Positions 29,711 through 40,949 of a stretch of 64,000 bases of DNA are shown here, in pieces (position 1 is the stretch's first letter; each line of letters opens with the position of its first letter). Location of the stretch: contig VNWV01000001.1 in assembly GCA_009801085.1 (NCBI GenBank), positions 6,944,001-7,008,000 of the forward strand, written 5' to 3'. Under the pieces are notes generated by a model that made no database searches, was not told the DNA's origin, and worked only from the letters and a program-made list of their open reading frames with translations. Source of the stretch: Lasiodiplodia sp. COLG20. Taxonomy: Eukaryota; Ascomycota; Dothideomycetes; Botryosphaeriales; Botryosphaeriaceae. A program made the translations under genes and the position numbers.

Positions 29711-32344
29711 CTACACCCCCCCAACCTTCCCATCCGGCGGCCAAACACCCGGCACCATCAGCTGCCTCGGGTTCAGCGGCGGCGCCCACCTCCTCCCCTT
29801 CGCCGCCGACTCCGACTCATTAAACCCGCGATACTCGCTCAAACTCGGCGGCAAATCCTCGACCCTCGTCCCCCACGCACTCTCGTTCCTCCCCAGCGTG
29901 AGCACGAGCTCCTTGCCCTCGGTAAAAAAGCTATGATCGATCCAATTCTTCGAGTACGGCACGCCATCCAGCGTCGCGCTCTGGATATAAATCGCCTCGT
30001 AGCTCGGATCGAAGCCGACGTTCCTGACGGTGGCGGTGCGGCCGGTCAGCGGGTGCGTGACAGTCACATTCTCGAAGAAGGGCGGCGTGATGAAGTACAC
30101 GTCCTGCCCCGGGCACGGAAACAGGCCCATCATGCTGAACGCGACGTATGCGCCCATCGTGCCGCTGTCGTCGTTCCCCGGCAAGCCGTCATTCGTCGTC
30201 TTGAAGAAGCCCGGGATGTAGTAGTGGCTGCGGCGGGCCGACAGGGCCGGGCGGCCGGCGTAGTGGTACTGGAAGACGGTGAGGAACGACGGCTCGTTGC
30301 CGATGTAGGTGATGTTGCGGTCGTGCAGGTATTCCAGCCGCCGCACGAACTCGCGCGGACCGCCAAAGGCCGTGATGAGGGCGGCCATGTCGTGCGGGAC
30401 GTAGAAGGCGTACTCCCACACGGACGACTCGAACGTCTCGACGGCCGTGTTCTGCAGGCTGCACACGCTGTCGGTGAAGGGGTCGATGTTGCTGCAGCGC
30501 AGCGGGTCCTGGAAGCCCCAGGTGCCGTTCAGGTAGCGCGGCTGGAAGAAGCCGACGAAGCCCGTGTCGGAGCCGTTGAGCAGCGACGTCTGGTCGGCGC
30601 GGAAGAGGTTCTTCCAGTTGGTGCTGCGGTCCTGGTACTTGGCGACGTCGGTTGTGTGGTTGAGGCGGTCGGCGAGCTCGGCGATGGTGAAGTCGTTGTA
30701 GCAGTACTCGAGGGTGCGCGAGATGCTGCGCGTCATGGTGCCGAAGCCCTTGTAGTCGAAGTCCTCGACGGGGATGTAGCCCAGCGCCTTCCAGCTGTCC
30801 AGCCCGCCGCGGCCCTGGCAGCACCAGTCGTACGGCTCGACTTCTGCGTCTTTGACCACGGCCGCGTACCCGTCTTCCCAGTCGATGCCGTCGCGCAGCC
30901 CCTTGAGGTACGTGTCGGCGAGGACGACGTCCGCGTTCGACCCGCCCTGCGTGTAGCCCTTGTTCAGGCTCATCCTGCACCCTGTTAGCCCCTACGTCTG
31001 GAATCGAGCATGCATACTCACCGGCAATCAGGCAGCCAGCCGACGTGCCGATACGTATCGATCAGCGAGCGGACCATGCGAGTGACCTGGTCCGGATCGA
31101 CGATGGTCAAGAACGGCAGCTGCGAGCGGAACAGGTCCCAAATGCAATAAAACGAATCGAAATACGGCTCGTCGCTCTTCCACAGCGGGTTCTCGCCCGT
31201 GTAGTCCTGCGGGTTGACCATGGTCCGATAAATGCCGCTGTAAAAATTAACCAAGAAGTCCCGATCCACCTTCTCCGTCGACACGCGCACGGGACTGAGC
31301 TTCTGCCGCCACTCGTCGACGGCCGCGCTGCGCGTGCCCTCGAAGTCATAATCCGGGATCTCCTTCTCCGCGTTGCTGCACGCCTGCTGCTCGCTGATCA
31401 GGCTGACGCCCACGCGCGCCACCACCGCATTCTCGCCCGGGTTCGCGAACCGCACGAAGCCGCCGCCCGGCAGCGGGTAGCCGTTGATGGAGCGCGAGAT
31501 GGTCAGGTTCTTGACGTCGGCGCTGGCCCGGCTGTTGGCGAAGATGCCGTTGTCGCGGATGTTGGCTCCTTGGAAGTCGGCGCAGAAGTAGGCCACGTAG
31601 TTGCCCTGCCCGAAGCTGGGGAGGAACCGCGCGTTTCCGGTCATTCTGCCCGTGTTGGCGTCGACGGCGATGGTCGCGTTGTCCTGGCGGGAATCAGACA
31701 GATCGGTCAGGTCCAGGAGGATCAGCGGGCTCGGAGCGTTGCCGTCGGTGCCGGTGGAGGGGAAGGAGAAGCGGAAGAGATTCGTGTGTGCGGCGGACGT
31801 CATTTCGACTGTGATGCCGCTGTTCAAGGTCAAGGAGAAATAGCCCGGGCTGGCCTCGAGGGAGTTATTCTGGTACGGCGTCCGTCTGGCCTTCTTGGGG
31901 AAGACGCAGTTGTCGATCTCGTCGCCGCGGCAGTTGGTGTAGGGGAAAAGAGCAAACAGGCCTAGAGATGGACTGCCCCCGGTCCCGCTGTCATGCATTT
32001 GGCTGAAGCCGGTGATGTTGGCGCCGTCGGTGGTGAATCCGCCTTGGTTACTGCCCGAATCCGTGTCGGCGACTGCTTTGGCCTTTTGACGTTACTTAGC
32101 ACCTGCTTGCTGCATAGACGGCGCTCCAATGACTACCTACCATTCCGTACGGCCGCGTGGAACCGGGGAACACATTTCCTGAGCATCATTAATGAGCGTT
32201 CCGGATTTTTGGTGTCTTAGAAAACCAACCTCCATTGCTACTTCCAATCAACAGATTGAAGTACTGCAGAACATCGGACTCGGCGCGCACTGGGATGGCG
32301 CTGAGGCAGGCCAACGAAAGAGCGACGACAGACTTGAGACCCAT
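29711..32344 (-). CDS. Secreted glycoside hydrolase family 92 alpha-mannosidase
   Basis: Four exons: 32230-32344, 32141-32178 (38 nt), 31022-32082 and 29711-30974; 825 residues. Exon 1 encodes a signal peptide (MGLKSVVALSLACLSAIPVRA) and DVLQYFNLLIGSSNGG; the tiny exon 2 supplies NVFPGSTRPYGM and exon 3 continues AKAVADTDSGSNQGGF, rebuilding the classic GH92 N-terminal motif, so all three junctions are forced. Exon 3 to 4 gives WLPDCRMSLNKGYTQGGSNADVV. The catalytic domain shows FDSFYCIWDLFRSQLP, SVWEYAFYVPHDMAAL and GNDDSGTMGAYVAFSMMGLFPC, the Ca-binding/acid region. GH92 enzymes remove alpha-1,2/1,3/1,6-linked mannose with inversion; secretion suggests digestion of yeast mannan or N-glycans. 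Many N-glycosylation sites. The exon 1 donor is GTTGGT, less usual. Cupin_5 lies upstream on the same strand. Confidence 0.93.
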
Positions 32345-33728
32345 GGTTGGGACAAACGAACGAGAGGACGGCGCTTCTACGAGCGACGAGTCCACGGGCC
32401 TACAGAGCGAGCAGTGTAAGAGGAGAAAAAGGCAAGCTGTGAGAGCAGCAGCAGCCCATGGTCAAGCCACCGGGCAGGACGGTCAGTTTAAATGTCGCCC
32501 GCATGGTGGAGCACGGACGACGTGACATGGCCATGGGGCCCCAATGTGCAGGCGGCTCATACTGTATTATACCCTGCAGCCGGTACCGCGTTCCCATGGA
32601 AGCTTGCTCCCCCACCAGAGGATTCGTGCAGCATGCTTCTCCGCACATTGGCCCGCTTGACGCTCTTCATCTCCGCCCGTTTCCGCGTCGAGCTTGCTCT
32701 GGGGCCTCTTAGATCCTGGGAAAACCACTCAATCGGAGGGCAACGTCGAGAGAGGGGCGTGTTAATTTCGCGTGGGTCCTGCAACCCCCATGGATCCCCC
32801 TCCCTTAGCGTTGCCGCATGCCACCCCAGACGCCCGAACACCGCATGGAGCCACTGCCGCCCACGCCACACGCCCCGTCCGAAAGCTTATCTGTATATGG
32901 TCCAGTCCATCAGCCGTCGTGACCCCATGACTGCTAGGGCCTGCCTATTTCGCTCGCACGCTCCGTCCGTGTTTAAAACCCCGCCAGCTGTGGTTATCTC
33001 TCTTTTTCGTGCTCACCGATGGTTGCTGCAACTCTGTCGATCTTGACGCCGCCCCCGCTGCACGCCAAGCCGGAAACTCTCGCTCTGTTGCTTGTCTCCC
33101 GTTCCTGTCCAGATGAGGCGTCCCGGTTGAACCGAGTCAATTCTACCATCCGTCTTTTTCTCGGCAAACTTTGTACAATAGTAGCTTGACTCAGGTCGGT
33201 ACGTTGAAACAATGCGCCATGTTGCTCCACAACCGTTGAGCGAAAAATCTAGAATGACCATGGTCAGTTGCACAACCCCGGTTGCCTTTACCGCTGTTTT
33301 ATTGCTTGTCAAAATTGCCACACAACCTAGAAATCATGTCTCCTGAAGAAATACTGAATCAGAAGAGGAAAGTGACACTATAAATAGTATAAAATTAGTG
33401 AATGTTTCCACTGACTTGCTTGTTACCTTGACTCAGCGTTGGGATCGGGGATTAACCTCCATGCACATTGGGTCACCTTGCATCCTCATGCGGAAATTTA
33501 TGTGGTATAACGGTGCGCCACGTTAGTCTGCTTCTCTAAATACAGGACAGCCTGCAATGTTCAAATCAATAAATGGAGCGTCGTGCAGGTACGCTGTTCG
33601 CTATTAGCCTTCTCAACACCCCGGGATGTTTGTTTCGATTGAAGTTGCCTCGATGAACCCATCTGTTTGAGTTAAAATACCCTGCTCATCAATGCATTAC
33701 CTGCATGCCCGTCCACCCCTATCCCCAT
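32345..33728. other. Intergenic spacer, GH92 promoter
   Basis: 1.4 kb, compositionally mixed, no convincing frame or repeat. Carries several short GC-rich blocks upstream of GH92; nothing specific is claimed. Confidence 0.45.
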
Positions 33729-34960
33729 TCACTCCGCGCTCTTGGTCAGCAACCACGCGAGCTCAGCCGCGCGCTCCTCGCCCACCAGCTCCACCAAGCG
33801 CTCCGGCTTCAAGAAGTCATGGTCCGCAAACTCAAACCCCGGGATAACAGTCTGTCCCAGATATCAACACCGCCCATTAGCCACTGCTAAGATCCAATAC
33901 TCAACGCAAAAGAAAAAAGAAAAGAAAACCAGAAAAACTCACCTCACTAATCAAACACCCGTCCTTGCTCGCAGACGCACCAGCGCCGTCCTCATCCGGC
34001 AGCAAGAAGCTAGCCTTGTACTTCCCGCCCTCAACGACCCACTGCAAGCGCTCGCCGGCCGCCACGTCCTGGCCAACGACGTACGTCTCAATGCGGGCCT
34101 GGCCCGCCGGGCGAAAGCCGTTGACGACCTCATCAGCATGAATAATGACGTAGCGCGCGCGGCCCTTGTGCAGCGTGTGCACCGTCCTGTTGTTCCCACC
34201 ACAACCATCAGCACTCACTCACCCACACATCTTCCAACAAACAAAAGAGGAGGGGAGGAGGGGGGGAAAGAACACGCACCTCCCCTTATTCCGATGGAAC
34301 CGCCCGAAGCTGCGGCCCTGCGTCAGCAGGTAGTAGATGCTGGTGCTGGCGCTGCGCGTGAGGTCGGTCCAGAGCTTCTCCGCGCCGCCCTTGCCGTCGC
34401 TTTCTTCTGCCGTCGTTTCGGCGAAGCATTGCTTCGTCGACACGGCCGTCATGCCGCTGTCGTACGACGCGTGGAAAGGGTTGGCTACGCGCCGCTGGTC
34501 GCGGTCCGTCTCGACGAAGTAGCCGCCCTGTGGAACGGGACGGGTGAGTAGATGTGTAGTAGGGCTCCTTTTTATTTTTTTTTTTTTTGGGTGGGTTTGT
34601 TGGGCGGGATAGATTATAGAGACTGGAATAGAGAGAGAGAAGACGGCTCTGGCTTTTGCTCTTTTTTTTTTTTTTTTTCATTACTACTCACCCCCAAGGC
34701 TACAGCCGCACAAAAGACATTCAAACCCCCTCAAAGGCGAGAAAGAGAGAGAAAAAAAAGCCAAGGCAAAAAACACACAATGTACATACCTCCGGATGCT
34801 TGATCATCTTGAGCGCCGCGATGACGGCGCGCGACCCCGCCGGCTCCTGTGGCACGACGGCGCCGGGCTCGGGCGTTCCGCCAGCCTTGATGGCCTCCTC
34901 GCCCGGGATGGCGAAGGCGGGGCGGATGGGGTTCGCGAGTGCGGGGTCGACGACCGACAT
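33729..34960 (-). CDS. Cupin_5 (DUF985) family protein
   Basis: Four exons: 34790-34960, 34280-34527, 33943-34186, 33729-33851; 261 residues. All junctions keep frame: HPE|GGYFVETDRDQRRV, NKG|RTVHTLHKGRA, CLISE|TVIPGFEFADHDFL. The cupin barrel shows EGGYFVET, STSIYYLLTQGRSFGRFHRNK, ARYVIIHADE, ERLQWVVEGGKYKASFLL and TVIPGFEFADHDF, the standard Cupin_5 blocks. His residues in FGRFHRNK and VIIHAD are candidate metal ligands. Function of this family is not settled; relatives include YML079W of yeast, a cupin of unknown substrate. Intron 1 (262 nt) is unusually long here and full of T and A homopolymers. The N-terminal 50 residues are an extension not seen in bacterial forms. Cytosolic by default. 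Confidence 0.85.
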
Positions 34961-36825
34961 GGTGGTTGCCAGTTCTTCAGTCGGCTGGCTGGTGTTGGTG
35001 GGTGGGTGGGTGGGTGGTGGGGCAGGTTTCCCTGATTTTTTTTTTTGGCTGAACGATCAAATGGTGAATTTTTTTTTTTAATTTTTGTTGGTCTTGACCA
35101 CGATCCTGCAGCGGCCGAATCGGAGGGGTGAGAGAGCAGACTGTTGGAGAGATGGTGGAAGGGGTGGGAGAGGAAATAAGCAGGGCGGAATTTAGGTAGC
35201 GTCCGTCCTGCTTCCCTGTACCGTTACACACGCGGGCGGGGAAAAGAGAGAGGTCCTTGTACACACACAGGGAAAATGAAGTTGGGATGACGTGAGATAA
35301 GATATGCAAGTCGCACGTGTTGGTTTCGCCGAGGGAAACTGCACTGCCCATTGTCAACTGCATCTCTACGAAAGAGCAAAAGTAATTTTTGTGTGTCGCA
35401 TTTGTTATTGGAGCCAGGTGTTGTAAGTTGAGGTCATCGTGATGGTGTGCGTCCAGGCCTCCGCAGCCAGTGCAACGATGCTAACTGGTTTCTCACCACA
35501 CCTTCTTCCAATCCAATCGCGATATCCATTAAGGGCTGGCATGAATTGATTTTTCCCGCATATCATGTGCAGTTGAAGCTATCGTCCGGACGTGAATGGT
35601 TAATTATCAATTCTACATTTACACCCGGATGATCGCTTCAACTACCCATAAATGTCCTTTTTCATCAAAAGAAAAAGGGACTGAGGCATACTCAGGGCCC
35701 TGCTATTCTTCGCGCTAGCCATCGGCTGCAGTATCCCTCTACGCAGTAAAAGTAGAGCTGACTGTAGCGTTTCCGCACTTGCATCAGATGTGATGGAGAC
35801 AGCAAACTCCGCATCGTCACCAACCCTTCTCAAACATGTCAACCTCGCCCCCACCATGAATTCTCCAAGCCACAAAGAACATGGGCTCGGTCCCCAGACA
35901 CGGCCTTGTACCAAGGGAAGAAGAAAAAATTTTGTCTAAACACATTACCATTCGCTTCATCTTAAATGCATTTTCCCCAACCACCAGAACAGTCAGATCA
36001 AATCGGAGAGAAACGTATAGTAGTAAGGGCACTCAACGCACGACCTATGCTCCAATCTCTCTGACACACTCTATCAAACACCCGCGCTAATGTTTCCCAT
36101 GATCCTGAAAAACCATTTCCATCATCATGCCTTCAAACAAAAATAATCCCTTCGCCCGCTTTGTCGAGAAAAAACCATTGTGGAGATGTGCAAGAGGAAA
36201 TAAAACAGGAAAAAAGAACTGACTAAATGAGGAGCGAAAAGAGCGGAAGAAGAGAAAACGGGCAAACTTATTTCACAGCTTGGGCGGACTTTGACTTCCC
36301 CTGATCCGATTTTGTTTTTAGCACCACGGTGAAAACGCAAGAAAGAGCAGGAAAACGACAACAGGAAAAAAGGAAGCAACAGCAGCCTATCGTACAGATT
36401 CAGGAAAAAAAAGGCTTCACCAACCAGAGGACGTTTGGGATGCAAAGACCAAAGATGCCTGACCCCACTTCACGGCAGTACAAAAACCCCCCTCGACGGA
36501 AACGATGGCGAGAATCTCGAATCGGAAGAAGGCAGGAGCGGACGAGACGGTAGAGGGTCGAATGCGATCGGCGGAAAAAAAGCAGGAGAGGAACGACGGG
36601 CAGCGAGCGAGATAGCAACTGGAAAAAGACGAATGCAGTAGCAACAAGAAACAAAGATCCCACGGCTCCTCTCATCATCTCATCGGTGGGTGAATGATCC
36701 CAGTCGCTATGCATTGCACAAATGACCATCAACAAAACACAAATTCTCGCTGTGATGATCCATTCCCCCAGAAACGCCATCCCGTAACCTCTGCTGCGGT
36801 TAAACGGTCAATGCTCATGCTTCCC
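34961..36825. other. Intergenic spacer
   Basis: 1.9 kb between the Cupin_5 start and the Zds1-type 3' end. Pyrimidine-rich tracts, element copy E at 35545-35735, and no convincing frame. Confidence 0.45.
35545..35735 (+). mobile_element. Small inverted-repeat element, copy E
   Basis: Best example of the family's inner hairpin: GTTGAAGCTATCGTCCGG (35572-35589) pairs with CCGGATGATCGCTTCAAC (35625-35642) at 16 of 18 positions. To the left is a weak CGCATATCATGTGCA form of the common box; to the right CTATTCTTCGCGCTAGCCAT leads into the terminal repeat, which is broken after CGGCTGC. Outer ends are not preserved, so borders are approximate. Confidence 0.6.
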
Positions 36826-39800
36826 CTACCACATATCATTTCGCCCATCGTCATCGTCGTACTGCTGTTCGTAGTACGGCTGCTGGACCTGTCCTCCAGG
36901 TTGGCCAAGGTAACTGGACCCGCTCGAAACACTGTATCCGTTGCCGTTCGCTCTATTATACTGTGTGTGTTGTGATGCGTGTGAGGAGTCGTTGGCGTAT
37001 TGAGTGTCTCCATATTGATAAGTCGTACCTTCAGACGTCCCTTCATTGGCCTCCGCTCGTGCTTGTTGCTGTTCATCAGGTCAATAACCAATCCTCGCTC
37101 AATCTCCAGTGGGACACTCACATCTTGATACATCTGATATTGCTTAAACTCTTCCGGCTGTTGCTGCTGCTGCTGACGGCGCTGTTCTTCTTCCCGCTTC
37201 TTTTGCTCCTGGGCTAACCGTTGTTGCTGCTTCTGGGCTGCCGACTGGCCGATTTGAATGTGCGGATGCATCTGCTGAACCTTGGCGAGATATGAGTACA
37301 TGAAGTTGCTGAGAAGTACCTGCGAATAGAGCTCTCGGCGGGGGTTGGCGAGCTTGATATGGGCCATGCGATAAATGGCACGCTCCTCGAGGATGGAAAA
37401 CCGGGTCCAGTTGTAGTCAATATCGGGACGAAGGATGCGCGGCGGGGGATCGGGAGACAAGCCACGGGCTGCGATTGTCTTCTTGCTTCCGTGAGTCTCC
37501 TTTTCGCCCTTCTTCGCCTTTCCTCCAAAGATGGAGGAGAAGAGGCCTTCCTTCTCCCTCTTTTCGCTCGACGTTTTCCGGCTGCTCGTCTTCTGGCGCT
37601 CCTCGTCAAGCTTGACGCTGCTGCGGTCAAGGACAAGGCTTTCTCTTCCACGTCCTTCTTCGATCGAAGACTGCAATACGTCCAAACGCGTGTTATCGTG
37701 CTTGTCGTGTTTGTCGTGTGACTTGTCAGCAGATTTGGTGAGCTTTGACTTGGTCTTCTTGTGCTCCTTCTCCTCCTTGTCCTTCTTTTTGTGTTCTTCT
37801 TCCTCTTCCTTTTCCTTATTCTTACGCGAGAACCAGCCCCAGCTCGTCTTCCTTCCGCCAGACTCCATGTCGTCATCGTCATCGTCGACTTTCTGGGACT
37901 TCTTGTCGCCCTTGTCCGATTTCTTGTCATCTGCATAGGTTGGAATAATTGCAAGTGAGTCGGATCTTGTCGCGCTAGTGTGACCAGGGATAGCGGTGGG
38001 GTGTGATGCCATTTCATCAAGAGACTGACTTGGAATTTTGTTGGCTTGAGCTTTCTCTGCTTTCTCGCGTAGACTCTGTCGTCCTGGAGGAAGGCCTCTG
38101 ACCGGTTGCGGGGGCATTTTGACGGGAGCATGGTTCTGTGAAGCCGTATGGTCAACTGTAACTTTGGAGGATTTGCGTTCCGGGTGTTGGGCTGGTATCG
38201 GAGGCGGAGTGTCGGAGGACGCAGGAGGAGTTTCAACAATCTGAGGAACCGGGGCAGCTGTGGAAGAGATGACAGGTGAGTCGATAGGAACATTATAACC
38301 GGGAAGGAGTGCAGTCGTACGGCCGTTTGATGCAATGCGGGAGTGGTAAGTTTTTCGCTGTCCCTGTTGCGGGGGTGATTTCTGGCCTTGGTGCTCGGGC
38401 GGGCTAGAGGGCGCTTCTTCCGCGGATCGGGGCCGTGTAGGTTCGGCTTGTGGTGCATTGGGGTTGGGACCTGGGGGCGGGCGTGGCCGGGTTGGGCGCG
38501 AGAAGTTCTCTGGCTGATCAGCTTTCGTGGGCATGGGCTCAGTCTGGACTCTTTGAATTCCCATTTTCACTTCTGGTTCCTGAGGCGGCGAGGCGGGAGA
38601 TTCGTCAGTGTCAGTGTCGCCCTGTTTATTTCCCATCCTACGGTTGAAAGGAACCCTTTCGCCTTTGCGTATACTGCCACGTCTGTAATTGGTCCGCGTG
38701 GAGCGTTTCAGAATGCCAGCGGGCTTGACAGGAAGTATGGGCACGTCGTCTTCTCCAGCGCTCTCGACACCAGCAACCCCAGAGTCCATGGAGTCGCGCA
38801 GACTCATGCGCCGTATCAATTGTGCCGGATCGTCCTCCTCCACGCTTTCGAGCTGGTGCAGAGTAGGCATGTGATTGTGCTCGCTGCCAGTCTGCGATCT
38901 CTTTCTTTCCAAGCGCTCAGCACCATCTCTGTAGCCGTGGGGTCCGTCGACCTGCTTAGACAGCATCGACTTCTTCCTCCGCAGTCCTCCGCCCGAGCCT
39001 TCCGGGTTCAGTCCATCCGCCGAAAGAAAGGCCTCAGAATCCCCTGATCTCCGCCGGTGTCTCTGGACCTTTTCCTCGATGAATGTTTTGAACTCCTTCG
39101 GCGCCAACTCCGGATGCACTCGGGCAGGGACCCAGAACATGCGCGATGGGTCGTCTTCGTCGTCTTCGTGCGTGGGCGCGGCAGAGGGCATGGGCGGCCT
39201 GTCGCCGAACGACGGCAGATCGGGGTCGGAGCCATGGACGTCCATGGACATGCGCCGTATTGCTTGTAGGTTGCTCAGCTCCTGGGCCAGGGCGGCCGGG
39301 CTGGATTGGGAGTCGATGTCTTGGAACTCAAAGGCCTGACTCGCGGTGTCGGAACTGTGGCGGTTCAAGCGCGGCGGGGAGACAGAGGAGCGGTCGAAGG
39401 ATTCGCTGCGGGGCGACAGCATCTTCGGCGAGGTGGCCTGGCCATTTGCGTGGTGCTTGTACTCGTTGGAGGAGGAGCGCTCGAGCGGGTTGGGCGAGGA
39501 GGGAAAGGAGGGACTGATGTCAAAAGTCTCGCTGGTGGGCGAGCTGATGAAGCTCAAGGGCCGTGACTCGTTCCGGCTGTATTCATTCTCGCCGTACATG
39601 TCTCCAATTGCTTCGGTGATGTGGTGGCTTTCGTCGCTGATGGAGATTTGCGGAGCATGGCCTCGGCGAGCCTGGTACAAGCGCTCCAGCTCGGCCGCTC
39701 TCGACGGGGGCGGTGATTCGGTAGCCTGGGGGTCGAGGTACTGGGTGGTTAGCATAAGGTCGCGAGGACAGGGAGCGGCGAGAGGAGGATGTGGCGGCCC

Positions 39801-39860
39801 AGCGCGCTCGCAGTCGGGGCGGAGGCGTGCTGCTGCTGCTGTGTAATCTGGGTCCTGCAT
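36826..39860 (-). CDS. Zds1-type cell polarity / PP2A regulator
   Basis: Two exons, 37122-39860 and 36826-37068, across a 53-nt intron (GAT|GTGAGT .. GAACAG); 993 residues from MQDPDYTAAAARLRPD. The frame is open further upstream but without an ATG back to a TGA. The diagnostic part is the Zds_C domain near 800-870: RFSILEERAIYRMAHIKLAN, PRRELYSQVLLSNFMYSYL, AKVQQMHPHIQIG. Earlier blocks HAPQISISDESHHITEAIGD and RMFWVPARVHPELAPKEFKT are conserved-looking; the rest is disordered, Ser/Pro-rich, with an acidic-basic DDDDDDMES..KEKEEEEEHKKKD region and a Gln run. Yeast Zds1/Zds2 bind PP2A-Cdc55 and act in mitotic entry and polarity. The spliced tail (QQARAEANEG to DDDDGRNDMW) replaces an intron read-through tail that would otherwise run to 36729. 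Confidence 0.85.
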
Positions 39861-40949
39861 TGGGAGCGCGGGCAACGGGCAGCGGGAGGACCAACCTGCA
39901 TAGCTACTCGAGGAATGCAGATCCTCGTCGCAACGAGGCCTCGGCGGCGACGGGTTCACAGGGGGCGGCGGTGGGGTGCGCGGGCGGTGTTCATCGATCG
40001 AGAGAGCGGCAGGAGCTCAGGCTGATGAGCATGATCTGGCGCGGCGAGGAGCAGCTTGGAGGGCGACTTGCTCGGGCTGCTGCGAAGTTGCTTACAACAA
40101 GTCCCTGCTGCGAGACTTTAGATCGGGGGTGACAGCTCAGGCCCCGATGTCCGTCCATGCCGCTGGCGCGTCGCTAGTGACTACCATCGCTTATTCTCTC
40201 ATGCCCGACAGCACGGAGACAGAGAACGGCCTCACACGACAAGCCCCCTCCAGGCGCCTCGCTATCCCACGTCCTCCGTGGCTGCGAGACAGCCGCTAGC
40301 GCTTAACTCGCAAAGAACCGGATTGGATCAGCGCCCCCACAGCACACCCTCCCCGCAGAACCCTGAGCTGAGGAGAGCGGCTGCCGCCTGCAATTTGCAG
40401 CCTGATCGCTGCTGCAAAAACGGCCAGCGGCCCACGCGCCTGGAGGCGCAGCTCGCGCTTGGTTCGTCGCGGGACCGATCCGCCGCACGCCAACCTTATC
40501 ACCACAGCTCCCTGGCGCGCTGTCAGGCGCCCTGCTCGAGCCGAGCCAAACATCACTCCAAAACGACCACGCGGTGACGATGCGTGCCCGTCTCCGCCTC
40601 CCAACGGGCTGGCGTCAAGCCCCCTTCCGCCTTCTGGAATAGCCGCATACTTCCGCGTGCAGCCGCCTCGTTGCTGGGCGCGGCACGTCATTGGAAGGGC
40701 TCTCGCGTATGCCATCCACGGCTGAGCTACTGAAATTACTTGTGTACCGCCAGGTCCATCTAACGCTTTCAAGAAAGACTTTATTTATAGCCTGCAGCTC
40801 AGCTTCATAAAAGAGGAGAGTTCTGTAAGCCGCAAAATGACAGGGGGAGGCAAGTCGTCATGCGCCGTCCGAGCTCCTCGTTCTCGGAGCCTCACGCCCA
40901 GCAAAAAGGCCCACTCCAACGCCGTGCCATGCATCATCTCTGTTTTACT
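39861..40949. other. Intergenic spacer, Zds1-type promoter and leader
   Basis: 1.1 kb of GC-rich sequence without a convincing frame. Part is the 5' untranslated region of the Zds1-type gene; an additional upstream exon cannot be excluded. Confidence 0.4.

Noticed and set aside
29933..31965. Long forward frames opposite GH92
   Set aside because: Val/Ala/Arg-rich antisense frames typical of GC-rich codons; GH92 on the reverse strand is certain.
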